A stretch of DNA of 64,000 nt from Carposina sasakii (GCA_014607495.2 CP053156.1:8618001-8682000); one strand, 5' to 3'; numbered from the stretch's first letter, positions 1-11,135 are shown. Translations and numbers: made by a program. Notes: generated by a model from the letters alone, not told the origin.

Positions 1-315
1 AAGTTTTCAGATTTTAATCAGAAGGTCACTTGTACCTATTGAAAAACATTATTACTTGTTTTATTACTTTAAACGGTGTACTTACTAGCATAGAATCAAA
101 ATGTAAACTAATATATTTTTGTTTCGTAATCACGAAGTCACCTCTATACCTCCAAAACGCGTTTTCCTATCGGATTTCGGTTCAATCTAATCTCATAAAG
201 GGAGCAAGCATCCGCTTCGAGACATAATATTTCACTTTTTATGATGTAGGTGCCACCCAGAGCCCCGTAAAAAATATAAAGAGAAAGAAAGTGGTGTGGC
301 ATTTTTACGATGGCC

Positions 316-1299
316 TTAACACTAATCATACCAACACTTATTAGATACCTAGTTTACCATAGCGGGTCAAATGACCCGAAATTTACGTTTCCTACTTTTA
401 GTATGAAATATGGATGTTGGAAGGAAATAAAAATATAATGATAATAAAATATGTATTATAATTATATGAAATAGTATTTTTACAATTTCTATTTCAAACG
501 CAAAAAATAAGAGTAAAAACACATAAGTGTTTCCGTCGCACATTTCCCGCAAACAAATTTTTTACAATTGGAGCAAATTTTATTAGTTTTATTTTCTTTG
601 CAGTATCCTATTTGACACCTCTTACGTTTATTAGAATCTGTAACAGGGTTAGGCACGATCGTTTAGTATTTGCTTTTTCTTTTGGTTGTTCACGGGCAAC
701 TCGAAAATCGTCGGCAAGTTCTACTGCTAGCTTGAGTAAAAAATCTTGTCTCGAGATATTATCTCCTGTCATTTGCTTGTATAAAATTCAGGCATTTATA
801 CCAGCTAAATCAAGGATATTGAAAAAAACTTGGAGTGGCCATCTGCAAGACTTAGACTTTGTAGTAAATTTCCTCGCCATTTGATCGGTCATGTCTACAC
901 CAAATTTGGTTTTATTGTAATATGAAACAGTTTCAGGTAAACGCTTATCATTATTTTCTATTTGATTGAACTATTTGATTGAACTACTTTACGTAACAGT
1001 CTTTGCATACATTTGCAGTTTACTGAATACAATAAGATAAGCAAATGTATTGATAAGCTTATAAACAAAAAAAAATGTTCTCCGGTCAAATGACCCGATG
1101 TGGTAGACAACGGTATACGACAGTTATTACTCAAAATAAACAAAACAAAAAATTATAAAAATAGTATAAGAACAGTAGACTTAATTAATCAGAAAAAGTC
1201 AGTAAGTTAAATTTGGAGAAGTAATAAGATAATACGTGCATTATCAATGCAAAAGTTCAAAATGGGTCATTTGACCCGTTATGGTATGATTAGTGTTAA
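316..1299 (-). mobile_element. piggyBac-like DNA transposon, internally deleted, with TTAA target duplications
   Basis: The element body is 320-1295 (976 bp) between TTAA at 316-319 and TTAA at 1296-1299. Its termini are perfect 13-bp inverted repeats: CACTAATCATACC at 320-332, with the reverse complement at 1283-1295. TTAA duplication is the hallmark of the piggyBac superfamily. The minus-strand remnant inside (489-959) independently reads as the C-terminal part of a piggyBac transposase. Subterminal palindromes of the form GGGTCAaaTGACCC occur at 363-378, 1082-1097 and 1263-1278. Most of the transposase, including the upstream catalytic region, is missing, so this is a decayed non-autonomous copy. 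Confidence 0.88.
489..959 (-). pseudogene. piggyBac transposase C-terminal fragment (pseudogene)
   Basis: Read on the minus strand from about 959, this encodes a strong piggyBac signature: YYNKTKFGVDMTDQMARKF, then a RWPLQVFFNILDLAGINA block typical of DDE_Tnp_1_7 transposases. The next codon is TGA (plus-strand 788-790), where relatives usually have a Trp codon, so the frame is broken. It reopens through DNISRQDFLLKLAVELADD and reaches TAG at 608-610. A shifted frame from about 655 to 489 carries a Cys-rich tail with repeated CxxC spacings (CSNCKKFVCGKC), as expected for the C-terminal zinc-binding domain of piggyBac transposases. At least one stop and one frameshift separate it from a working gene, and the N-terminal and most catalytic portions are absent. 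Confidence 0.85.
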
Positions 1300-2161
1300 T
1301 AGTGTTGCTCCGCTAGTTTGTTTGGGTTTTTATAATGAAAAGAGTGCGTCGTTTTTCTTTTTGTCAAGAAAACTGGAGAGCGAGTGTAGGACGCAGTTTA
1401 TTATGGAAGTTGATTTTCTTTTGTCAAGGATTATTTTGCGGCGGCCTCAATATAAAGTTCTGCTAACAACTAGGAGTACTTGCCTACTACTTACTAACTT
1501 TGGAATATTGATGAATTTGTATTAAATGTTATTAGGACGACATCTACCTAGAAATTAAAGCTAAACTAAGAACAGATAAATGAAGGTATAAATTCTGTTA
1601 TACCTAAATGGGTAGATAATCACGTAAATATATCTACCTAGTTGTCATTACATCAGTGTGTCGTATAAGAGTATGTGCACCAGACTAGATATGAGTTCAC
1701 TTGGCCTACATCAACGTTAGCTACTTCAGCATACACGGATGATTTACACAACCACAATACCAAGTGTATCTCGCAAACGGTTTTTCAAAGGATTATCTTC
1801 TCTATCATTATGAGAATACAGCTACAATTGTACGTAAACTGTGCAGGAACTTCGCCGGATTGTTAGTTAGAGACGAGGCGTGCAATCTGTCGAGCAATAA
1901 GTCAGGACTGTCAATACAACGATGGAATAAAACATTAGTTTTGGACAAGCGCTCATATTTCACGGCGCGTGTACGTGCATTTTGAACGGAAGTCGTGTGA
2001 TTGATTAAGCTGAAATCTGCGGGGTCTGGCCTGACCGCTCGCCGTGAGTTGGGTAGGATCACAGTCCGTATGCTGGCCGGTGGCAAACCGATTGTGTTAC
2101 AAATCATAAGGCCTGCGGATTGTATAATTTTATCCGATAATACTTGAGATGGGTTGAAGAA
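1300..2161. other. Unassigned; overlapping open frames on both strands at 1764-2107
   Basis: No recognised gene. A 99-codon frame is open on the minus strand (1808-2107, including RAVRPDPADFSLINHTTS), and a 73-codon frame overlaps it on the plus strand (1764-1985). The 1800-2110 stretch is less AT-biased and more coding-like than its surroundings. It ends just before a Helitron-like 5' terminus, so it may be a decayed coding fragment of a mobile element. I cannot assign a family. Confidence 0.3.
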
Positions 2162-2415
2162 AATCTATACATATAATAAAAATGTTACGGATCGCTGTCT
2201 GTACATGGAAGATATATAAGAAAAAATATTATAGAATACCTTTATCAACGCAATAGTACCCAAAACAATGATTTTTGGAATTTTGGTCTGTTTGTCGGTT
2301 TGTCTGTTTGTCTGTGCCTTTGTGCACGCTAATCTCAGAAACGGCTGAACCGATTTCGATGCAGTTTTCAGGAATATATTGTGACAGGTCCCACTTAACA
2401 TATAGGCTACTATTA
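2162..2415 (+). mobile_element. Helitron-like non-autonomous element, 5' part
   Basis: Begins TCTATACATATAATAAAAAT and runs through the T/G-rich stretch with repeated TTTGTCTG, then GGCTGAACCGATTTCGATG and a GTGACAGGTCCCACTTAAC block. The same blocks occur in the same order at 23346-23638, where an apparent 3' terminus is present. Here the similarity stops after about 2415, so the copy is truncated. Assignment to Helitrons rests on the TC start and, in the other copy, the hairpin plus CTAG end. Confidence 0.55.
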
Positions 2416-2883
2416 AATTAGGTCTCAACGCCTTGAAATGCAGATACATTATCTAAATCACAGAAAGGCAAAGTCGAATGTTATTCACAAAGAAAATTAT
2501 GTACTATATGAAAAAGATAGGGTATTATTCCAGTTTAAACAACACCTACACAGGCAGTTGTTTTCCTTTCTTCCGTGCCACATCAAGCTGGCTGGTCCCG
2601 TCTGTACTAAAGGACAATTGGAACGACATGTTAGAAGCCTAATAAGCACCCTGAGAATATTAACACATGCGCCCTTAGACCCAGCCCTCGTGGATTATAT
2701 CCTGTGAAGAGACCCTTGACTAAAATGTACGTATATCGTTATAGGCTACATGCTATGTTATACATAGGTTATACATGATAGTCGACTGTGAATCCCTCTA
2801 AGATTTCTATCTAAATGCGAGGCTAGATAATACAAAAGTGTTTTTAGAATCTTATGGGTAACCATAAACTCGTAAGGTAAAAG
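2416..2883. other. Unassigned; one 89-codon frame (2438-2707, +) of unknown meaning
   Basis: Follows the truncated Helitron-like sequence. The plus-strand frame at 2438-2707 matches no family I recognise and has no visible promoter, splice or domain support. It may be internal sequence of a larger mobile element. Confidence 0.25.
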
Positions 2884-3022
2884 GGATGGTACAATTCGTC
2901 ATCCGAGTTAATTGACCCGATAGCTCAGTTGGTTAGAGCGAAAGCACGATTTGCCAGAGGTGGTGAGTTCAAATCTCACTCGGGTGATTTTTTTTCATTT
3001 CTTTATTAATAATTTTTATAAT
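2884..3022 (+). repeat. tRNA-derived SINE, diverged subfamily
   Basis: The layout matches the SINE copies at 46.7-50.6 kb: a GATGGTACAATTCGTCATCC leader, a tRNA-like body with A-box (TAGCTCAGTTGGTTAGAGC) and B-box (GAGTTCAAATCTC), then the CATTTCTTTATTAATAATTT tail. The central anticodon-arm region differs from the other copies, so this is an older or separate subfamily. It is not annotated as a tRNA gene because it carries SINE leader and tail and has relatives across the window. Confidence 0.8.
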
Positions 3023-3741
3023 CGTAAGGAGTGATTATTTACATCATGGAAGCGAGTGTCATTCATGGATATCCACCTAACTGCAAAGAACTAATGTTTA
3101 AAAGTATGATCCAAATGTTGGTGGTAACCAGAACTGCAGGTTAAGGCGGTGTGATCAGACAAAAGAGGCATTTTAGAATAGATTTTTTAAATACTTGTCC
3201 GATTACCACAGCTCTAATTTTTTTAAATGTTATTATTTAAATCTTTATCAAGTTTGTGGCCAACGTGGAAACTCAATTACTTAAAAAATTCTCGATAGAA
3301 TTTCGATTTGAAAATTACCTTTTTTACGTTTTTATAAGCGAAATATCTTGAAAACTACTGTGAATATCAACACGAAACCTGCATAGTTGTATAGCGCTTT
3401 ATCAGATCTAGTTTATGGCCAAAGTACATTTTTTGTAAATTTTGTAGATAATTAACAATTAATAAAAAACACATCTACAACTACGCTGTGTTCTAATCCT
3501 TGCACTGGCCAGTCTCGCTCGGAACATTCAGTACCGCCGTGACCACCGTCAACGCCGGTTCTGTGCTTGTTTTTTCGCGCGCAAATACATAATATAAAAC
3601 ACTATATTTATTTAGTAAGTAGACTTGGGAAATCGTAGTGTAACAAAAGTTAAAAAAGAGAGACCTTACGTAAAAAAGACTTACGTAGAAAACGTTAAAT
3701 ACCTACCTACATAGATACTTTATAGTATGTTTTAGATTGTA
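3023..3741. other. AT-rich non-coding DNA, repeat-like
   Basis: No coding sequence seen. The 3250-3480 part contains phrases such as GCGAAATATCTTGAAAACTA that look like old transposon UTR. A GC-richer patch at 3485-3585 is unassigned. Confidence 0.3.
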
Positions 3742-3955
3742 CTAACGCCCGCCCACGGCTTTGCCCGCGTGAGAGTGCTTTACTCCCGTGCGAAGCCGAG
3801 GCGGGTCCCTAGTTACATTATAAACCTTCCTTGTGAATCACTCTATCTATTAAAAAAACCGCATCAAAAAATCCGTTCCCTAGTTTGAAAGATCTAAGCA
3901 TACATAGGGACAGACATCAGAAAGCGACTTTGTTTTATAATATGTATGTAGTGAT
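3742..3955 (-). mobile_element. Helitron-like fragment, minus orientation
   Basis: Read on the minus strand, the segment has the order seen at 45425-45637: an ATAAAAC start, CTGTCTGT-type text, AGATCTTTCAAACTAGGGAA, a run ending in an A-rich AATAGATAGAGTGATTCA-like block, and finally GC-rich GGGCAAAGCCGTGGGCGGGC near the end. Several such fragments are present in the window. Confidence 0.45.
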
Positions 3956-4207
3956 TTGGTATTTAAAAATGATATTCATAAGTAGGTAATTATGTTACGT
4001 GTCTATTTTACCATTTCTATGACCTAGTATAATTTTATGTATCTACTTAGTTTTTTTTAGATCCACAAAATCCCGGGGAAAAAATCCGGGATTTTTCCGA
4101 ACATTTTCTGCAAAAGTTTACGTGTGTTAGTTAGTATAGTCCTCTTTATGACATTAAACTGCAAATAACTTAGTATCAATAGCAAATATAACAAGTAGCA
4201 GTATATA
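3956..4207. other. Unassigned AT-rich spacer
   Basis: No ORF, RNA gene or clear repeat. A short self-complementary stretch, CCCGGGgaaaaaatCCGGG, lies at about 4072-4090. Confidence 0.25.
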
Positions 4208-4472
4208 CAGGGTGTAACAAAAAGGGTATGGTAAGCGAAATACTATAAAAACAACCCACTGTAGATAACATATCCCGAAATTTTTAGACTAGAAATCGCA
4301 TGTTTATTTTTCAAGATTGTATGTTCATAATATTCCCGAGTGGGTTAGGTGTTCTCCATACTCTCTGGACAAATAAATATGTGATTTTTAGTCTCAAATT
4401 TTGGTGATAGGTTCTTTATAGTGGGTTATATTCATAGCTTTTCGGTTAACATACCCCTTTTGTTACACCACT
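4208..4472. mobile_element. MITE with about 60-bp imperfect terminal inverted repeats
   Basis: The left arm begins CAGGGTGTAACAAAAAGGGT at 4208. The right arm, read in reverse complement from 4469, begins GGTGTAACAAAAGGGGTATG. The arms stay alignable inward through an AACCCACT block in each (left about 4252, right about 4420), for about 60 bp with mismatches. There is no coding capacity. A TA dinucleotide precedes the left end, as for other CAGGGTG-type MITEs here. Confidence 0.8.
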
Positions 4473-4519
4473 TTGGGGGATAATGGGCGTGACTATTATG
4501 TATATATGTATATGATTTC

Positions 4520-5310
4520 AAATTGTTTCTAACATAAATCCCTAAGTTGCCCGCGAATCCCTAGCTGTCCCACGACTTCGTCCGCGTGAAATAGTGACTT
4601 TCGGCAGCATTTTAAATTTTATTAGGCTAATTATTTTGCAAGTAAAACACATGTACATTAAAATAAGTTATTAAGCTTATTTGAGTACATTTTTATATGC
4701 AAAGTTTTTAGTACGATTTTTACGATTTTTAAAAGAGCTGTTTGTTGCATATTGTCCTGCTTGATAATCATTATGAAGTTGTGCTCGCATATTTGTAGTG
4801 TACTTTTAAAAATGACGTAAATTCCATACAAACATTCATCCCCTATTTCAACCCCTTACATTCTTTTTTTGCATATGGCGCGCAGTGCTTGGCAATTTCT
4901 TACTTAATTCTCTGTATTGTTCTGTTCTATATTTTTATTTTCTGAGCCCTAAGCTTTTTTCCGATGTCATCACACAAAATTTTTCACCCCCTATTTTTAG
5001 CCCCTTTAGGGTATTCTTTTACAAACTTTGACTGTCGTATTTATTTATATCTAATGAAAAGCCTAAAAAATAAGTTTTAAGCTTCTAGCTTAAAAAATGA
5101 CGTAATTTCCATACAAACTTTCATCCACTATTTCAACACCTTACATATCTTTTTTGCATTAAAAAGTAGCCTATGTCCTTTCTTAGGCTCTAGACTATCT
5201 CTGTACCAAATTTCATTTAAATCGGTTCAGTAGTTTAGGCGTGATTGCGTAACACAGAGACAGACAGAGTTACTTTCGCATTTATAATCCGAAGGAAGAA
5301 TTTGAAGATC
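4520..5310. repeat. Composite of dispersed repeat fragments
   Basis: Contains a minus-strand Helitron-like GC block (CACGACTTCGTCCGCGTGAA, about 4570). It also has two internal copies of a CCATACAAACwTTCATCC...TATTTCAACaCCTTACAT module (about 4824 and 5108) and a terminal TTTAAATCGGTTCAGTAGTT ... GTTACTTTCGCATTTATAAT tail. A related tail appears near 24085-24190. No coding potential is seen. Confidence 0.5.
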
Positions 5311-5514
5311 ATACTTTAATACCACTTTGGGGTAGAAGAGTTATAAATAATAATGTGTATTATCCAGCAACTGCAACCTATAACCGATCATAGTTATTTG
5401 TTTAGGAGAAATTTTTTAATTGCACATCAAATAAATAATCGCCCATCAATTTAATCTCATCTTTTATATACTTTAAATGTATTAAAGTATATAAAAGCAT
5501 TAATCAAAGTATAA

Positions 5515-5720
5515 ATACATACATATAATCACGCCTTTATCCCTTACGGGGTAGGCAGAGTACCAAGGGCCGATAGAACGACATGGTGCCACTTCTGACC
5601 AATTTTGAGGGTATAGTTGAGATGTACAAGTTCGGTTAATAGTGACAGATGGTCAGCCCATCGCCTACAAAATATCAAGACCCTCTTGTTCCTCTACTGA
5701 CTTGTACAGTATGCCCTTTA
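5515..5720. repeat. Dispersed lepidopteran-type repeat (CACGCCTTTATCCC module)
   Basis: Moderately GC-rich sequence starting near ATCACGCCTTTATCCCTTAC and GGGGTAGGCAGAGTACC inside AT-rich DNA. I recognise the phrase as common interspersed sequence in moth genomes. There is no second copy in this window, so the boundaries are approximate. Confidence 0.4.
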
Positions 5721-5993
5721 TATACTTTATTACAGCAATTAAATTATTTTAGTACAAATAAACTCAATGTTTTACAAAACAACTACAGCAGATAATTCGA
5801 AAATACATAATATCAGCCCAACATAAACTGTTTTCCTCGAATGCAAAACAAATTAATACCTTTTGGTACAAAAATACTACAATCTCATCATAAATACTGA
5901 CTGCACATCAAATTAACCTTAGCGCACAACTAGTATAAGACGAATGACGTTTTGTCGGTGTAACAGTTCCCTTTTCATACAATGATAAAAATA

Positions 5994-6095
5994 ATAAGGT
6001 TAGGTTAGAGTATGACAAACAACGCACGAGACGAGCGAGCGGAACGAGCGTGCCGCGGCAGCTGCCGGCGAAGTTTCAGAATCGAATTGATGAAA
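5994..6095 (+). repeat. GGTTA-run plus GAGCGAGCGG module, copy 1
   Basis: GGTTAGGTTAGAGTATGACA is followed by a CpG-rich GAGCGAGCGGAACGAGCGTG block and CCGCGGCAGCTGCCGGC. The same module, with mismatches, lies at 22927-23035 inside the foldback element. It is a dispersed repeat module, not a telomere. Confidence 0.6.
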
Positions 6096-6280
6096 CGATA
6101 TTTTAGTGTTGATCTCACTCATTATGTTATGTTTTGTTTATTTAATTCGGCCTTAGAAAATTGCTTAAAAACAAAAATTTTACCAATAGACGATTTAAAA
6201 AAAAACCAGTTACGCTCAAAACGTTCAAAAACCTGATCAACCCTAATAGAAAGTCACAAGTGATCCAAAAAACAGCTATG

Positions 6281-6472
6281 TATCACACAATAACCAATAA
6301 GCCCATTTAACTAGTCGATATCGCCCGATACAATTGGCGCGGAAAACAAACATTAGGTACGGATAATCAAAATAAAAATGCATTTCCTGCGAGCTATAAT
6401 ATTGTCGTGTAACTCAACCCTATAGCACTTGATCAGCATTCCAGTATTTGCCTGGCTGTCACCTACACCCTG
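6281..6472 (+). mobile_element. CAGGGTG-type MITE, copy without SINE (left end missing)
   Basis: Runs from ACACAATAACCAATAAGCCC to CCTGGCTGTCACCTACACCC TG at 6472. It is collinear with the MITE at 14537-14894 except that it lacks the SINE inserted there, so it preserves the empty site. The left terminal inverted repeat is not recognisable. Confidence 0.7.
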
Positions 6473-6579
6473 TAAATTTTTTAATTATATTTACAATTTA
6501 CGCAGTAAGCAACCCAGTTACAAAATTGATTATACAGGAAAGAAATTAAAAATCCCGGCAATTAATTCTGAATTCAACC

Positions 6580-6950
6580 AGAATACGGATGGCGACAGAA
6601 TAAGGACGTCCGCGGCAGATTGCGCTGGTTGCGGGGGGGCGCCCCGCAGTTACGTCTACCTCAACCCCCTCAAATACCTAAAATTCGTCTATTGGAGCGC
6701 CTTAAGGTAAAAATTCCCATCGCCACGTTTATATTAAAATTATACAAGTTATATTTAGATGCTTTACTAAAAACTTGACCAGGTCATGTAAATAAGTAAC
6801 GGATGTAAATAATAACGTCGGACGACGTTGCGGGGCACCGGTAATCCTAGTTCATTAAATCCGTCGTGAACGCGGCACGGAATGGCCGCATTCATTAAAT
6901 ACCTCGCGGTAAGCTCGATCGCGACAAACGTAAAGGTTGAAAAGGCGCAG
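6580..6950. promoter_or_regulatory. CpG-richer non-repetitive block, possible regulatory element
   Basis: The segment is clearly richer in G+C and CpG than its surroundings (GGGGGGGCGCCCCGC near 6635; CGTCGGACGACGTTGCGGGG near 6818). It also has forkhead-like GTAAATAA sites (about 6787 and 6805) and repeated TTCATTAAAT. It has no long ORF or repeat relatives in the window and lies about 4.2 kb upstream of the LRR gene. The regulatory role is inference. Confidence 0.25.
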
Positions 6951-7042
6951 AGGTATAATAAGGTAATTGTTGGGCTAACACCAAAGACTTATTAGTTCAA
7001 CGGTGTATGTTATGCCTTTTATAGATACACTGGTAGAACTAA

Positions 7043-7268
7043 AATACATACATACACGGCTGTATTCGCTAACTGGACTAGCCAGACCTGCCAGGATCAA
7101 AAAAGATCCTACAGTCACTTTTAGCATGACTTTTGCATAGCGGGGTCAGATGTAAACTATAACAGTTCACAGTAGGTATTGAACAGACAAGTTACTAACT
7201 CATCGCCGGAGAGAATGCACGAGTAGTTGACCCGTACGACATGCACGGAAGGAAATGCAGCTGATGAC
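7043..7268 (-). repeat. Rep-A dispersed repeat, copy 1
   Basis: Rep-A read in its plus sense starts GCGGGGCTTCACTAGAAT, continues CAGCTGCATCTCCTTCCG and GGCATTCTCTCAGGCGA, and ends near CACAGCTGTGTATATGTA. This copy is reversed, running from ACACGGCTGTATTCGC to TGCACGGAAGGAAATGCAGC, and lacks the GCGGGG end. Other copies lie at 25442/28653, 32630, 35642, 56969 and 59012. Confidence 0.75.
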
Positions 7269-8334
7269 ATCTAATTGAATTAAAAACGCAGAATCCAAAA
7301 TTTTGGGCCCTGGGCTCTTTGGGCCAACCACGCGCAGTGCGTGTTAATACGTTTTTTTGCCAGAGCCTAGTTCGATAGTCAGCAGAAACCCGCGTGCAGG
7401 TGAGGTTGGCTTGGGCTCCAAAAGATTTTATCAGTGCCACATATTTAACAGGGTTATAGGTTATTTAACGGTTAAATCGGATAAACGAGGTGATAAAGTT
7501 CCGACTTTCCATGCTCAGTATCGTCCAAGCTTTATATTATTATGAAGAATCTAATGACCGCTACAATAGACAGTAGTTACCTTTAAATGCGGTTATCTCC
7601 ATTATTTCGGACGAAACTCATTAACCTCACTACGAGCTTTGTAACGCCCCGCTTTTTATCGTGTAAACAATGGGTTTACATGGTTTAATTGCCATTTTTT
7701 GTACATTACATATGAGGAATACGAGTGTACTTGTGACAAATATTGCATTGAGTCACAAACATTAATAAGTTAGTTATAAGGAATTATTAGTTCCGAAATT
7801 ACAGAGAAGGTCCTGCTCAAATGTCTTGCATCGCGTCTGTCCTGCTACTCAAGGCTAGTTGAGTTAACCTTATTGTTTACGTATACAAATCATTAAACAT
7901 GAATGTCAAGAAGAGTGGCACTAAATTAAACCATTTGAAATTGCTATATACCTATACATAGGATCTCCTCGGTAGGACATCGAGTTTAGTTTACCATATG
8001 GATGATCTGTACTTTGCAAACCGATGCATGTTGTCAGGTCTTCATGAAAAGCAATGTGATGCAACCGAGGCAGAATGTGAATAGAATAGATACGTCCGAT
8101 TACCACATTACCTATGTATATTCAATACAATGTCAGAAATTAAATTCAAGGTGTGGGTGACAGCATAGCAAATACATTGGGCATGGACATTGGACAGCCG
8201 AGTTTTACATTGCCGAAAATGCGATTCAATCTAATTATTCTTTATTTTCCGCACGTGGTCGGTAGAGTATAATAGCATTACCCCATGACTGTAGGTATTC
8301 TAAGAAGCGATTAAGCGTTTTCAGGAGCGACTGC
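7269..8334. other. Unassigned non-coding stretch
   Basis: Mixed-composition DNA without a recognised gene, tandem repeat or mobile element terminus. Short open frames here have no domain or splice support. Confidence 0.3.
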
Positions 8335-8455
8335 AACGGTCAACAATCCGCCTGTCTAGCGTGGGATGGGAAAAACCATCTATGGCAAGTAGCCTTGTGG
8401 CGTACCCTAGGAATGCCTACGCCCAGTAATATACCTATAGACTGCAATAGGCTGA
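8335..8455 (+). pseudogene. RTE-type LINE, extreme 3' coding remnant
   Basis: Degenerate sequence ending CTGCAATAGGCTGACATG. It parallels the last part of the copy at 20166-20640 (the ...TGGCGTACACTGGG...GCCTACGTCCAGCAGTGGAC segment), including GTGGCGTACCCTAGGAATGC. Only about 120 bp remain. Confidence 0.6.
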
Positions 8456-10739
8456 CATGTATACCACACATTCCTAGGGAAAATTTATATTTAAATAAAT
8501 ATAAGTTAGCTAATCTTACCTAATTAAGTGAAGTCGAAGCGAGGATTTTGTCAATATGTAGAGCTTCTTATTCACATTATCCTTTGCTTTGTCAAATCTT
8601 CGACATGGAACCAAAACATATACCTAACAATATGTATTAGCACAAACACGAGAACAAAGGCAGGGTTAGCAAGTACGAAGGTGCTCATTAGTTGCAGCGG
8701 GCCGTCCGTTCATCCCCTGCGTCAGCGTACCCCGGACTCTAATGACAGTGATTTTGTGGTAATGCGCTGTTTAACTTCGTATTTTTCTTGTCCCGCTCAG
8801 ACAATTTTTAACATTACTACGTAAGCATGGCTTGTTGTGGCTTCGCTTGTATTTTTATAAATAATTTTTCCCTTGAACTCGAAAGATGTAAGAAGTAACT
8901 TTGTTTTCTTTGAACTATTTTCCTAGAAGTAAATTATGGTTAAGTTAGAAAACTTTGTAGCCAGTGCAACTAAGGAGTTATCCAGAAAGCAACGTCATTA
9001 TTATGCTTAATAATGGTGATTTTGTTCCGCAGAGGTAGTTAAGCGCGGCACTGTGGATACTGCTAATGACCTAATGTTTCGGTTCACGTTTAGTTTGTCA
9101 CTTGATCACTGCTATGTGAGTGGGATTATTACCAAATTACGCATGTCTTGTGGCGTTTTTGAACGGTACCTCTGTTTATGTGTAGTTTAAGTTGTAATTT
9201 TTGAACGGCGTGTACTCGTATTATACCCATTAAAGATCGTGTAATTAACAAAGCAAATGGCTACGCAAATTAAATTAACACAATAATGATAGGTGTACAT
9301 TAGACCGAATTAAAAAGCGATCCATATACTCGTATTTAGTTATTATGAGCACGTTTTCATAAAATTCCCTAACGAGCTACGTAAATATGGACCTCTAAAT
9401 GTATTAATTCCGTAAACACCTTTCCCTTTTTTCGGTTTATAGCGAAAACCCACCATTTCCTGACTATGATTTATCTAGCGGCCTCAAGCTAAGGGTCACT
9501 TTAATAAATGTATTCGGGAAAGGTGCTTTCAGAAATGGATGGGAAATGTTCTGGATGCAATAACCTAATATAATATACAGAATATATATTCTTAGCTCCC
9601 CTATTCCAAGTAATACTTCTGCGTATTAATAATATTCAGGAGTCTGGAAGAAATCTTGGCTTTAAGTGAAATATGTTACCCGGAGTCAGTTAAGTATCGG
9701 TATAACATTTCAATAACCGAGAGGGGATTCGTAAAAAGTAATAACTTTGGCATTAGGACGACCGAATGCATGGCGTAAGGTGGCTGAAATATTGTTCTTG
9801 GCGTCCAAACTCAGGAAGGGACTAGAAAAGTTCAAATAACCCAAATTAAGGAGCGCAATAAAGGGACCCTTCGGAAAGCCTTGTGGGAGCAATTCATGGA
9901 AATGCCAGTCGAACGTTTCAGTGAAGATGTTCCAAACAGTAGAAAGGGCTGCCTGAAAAGGTAGACTTTTGTAACTCTTATAGCCTCACTTCATATTCCA
10001 ATTGGCGTCTGGCTGGGTCTAAGCTAAACGTTCAGAACTTTTATATGAAGCCTTCGAATAGTAAAATTTTGCAGACGAAACTTTTCAGCACTTTAGAACT
10101 AGCTAAGTTTTCGTTTATTTACTTACCGGAATAAACAGCAGGTACCAGTAAACAATGTTCTAAATTAAAAAGAACTTCATTACTTTTATCCCGTTAGAGC
10201 AAAAGTCAAAAGTTTTCTTCAGGACGCATTACAAATCGCCCGAGATGGCGTTTGAGGCGCTCTGAGTAATCGACCAATTTCGTTGCGACTTTGAACCCAT
10301 TATTTAACTCTATCTCGAGATTTTTGCAATAAAGTTTCTTGAATTGAGTTAGAACCTTGACTCTTTCTGTAGATTACTTCCGTTGATAACGATTTAAGTA
10401 AAATTAGGATATTGTTAACCTCGCCTAACGAAAATGCTTAAACGTAAACGTAGCGTAGGTAGATAGATATGTCACTCATTTTTACAGTAATGAAAAATGT
10501 ACACACACATCACATAATATTTACCAACTAGCTTTATGAAGTTAAAAGTGCGCCATTTAGTCATAATAAGGTATCGTTTAAATCATGCTCTCCCAGCGAG
10601 AGAGCACAACGGGGAGCAATCTAGTCTCGCCGGAAAAATATAGCGTACAAATACTTACGTCCTCAAAATAACGTATTAGGGAGCTCCAAGTATGACATAA
10701 ATAGTGGCGGTGTGGAAGTCAGTTGACTATATAAAAATG
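8456..10739. other. Long unassigned upstream region of the LRR gene
   Basis: About 2.3 kb with no convincing gene. Composition is more balanced than in the repeat clusters, and no repeats shared with the rest of the window were noticed. It could hold upstream regulatory DNA of the LRR gene, but no specific site is strong enough to call. Confidence 0.3.
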
Positions 10740-10903
10740 AGGTTGTGAGGGATGTAACGTCGTCGCAGGGCGCCGGCGCCGCGCTCGCCCTTGTGGCTCT
10801 CGCAGCAGACCCGCTGGCGCCGTCGCCCCGCCGGCCGCGTCGCACTGCCCCACACCGCGCCGCACATCGACCGAGTCGCCACGTGTATATAGTGCTATAA
10901 AAA
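10740..10903 (+). promoter_or_regulatory. Candidate core promoter of the LRR gene
   Basis: A dense CpG-rich tract (10760-10870, e.g. GGGCGCCGGCGCCGCGCTCG) is followed by an E-box CACGTG at 10880-10885 and a TATAAAAA box at 10896-10903. Transcription would start near 10925-10932, about 205 bp before the ORF. An alternative TATATAAA occurs at about 10728. A TTTCAG|G acceptor-like site at about 11120 allows a 5'UTR intron. The promoter call comes from motif content and position only. Confidence 0.4.
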
Positions 10904-11135
10904 CATCTCAGCTGTGTATACGAAAAAGTATAACAAAAACTTATGAATTCAAATAACTGCAGACACCGACGGATTTTAAAGTGACAGTGCTTTGTGAAGT
11001 TACAACTATGGTTAATTTAGGCCGAAAATGTGACTCTGGTGCCAACGACCGGTGCATGATACAGTCCCGTCAACATCAACACCATCTAGTCTTTAATCCT
11101 GCCTAAACTAGCGAGTTTCAGGAATTAAACTAGAA

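Noticed and set aside
612..884. 90-codon plus-strand frame
   Set aside because: It is the complement of the piggyBac transposase remnant, whose conserved motifs are on the minus strand.
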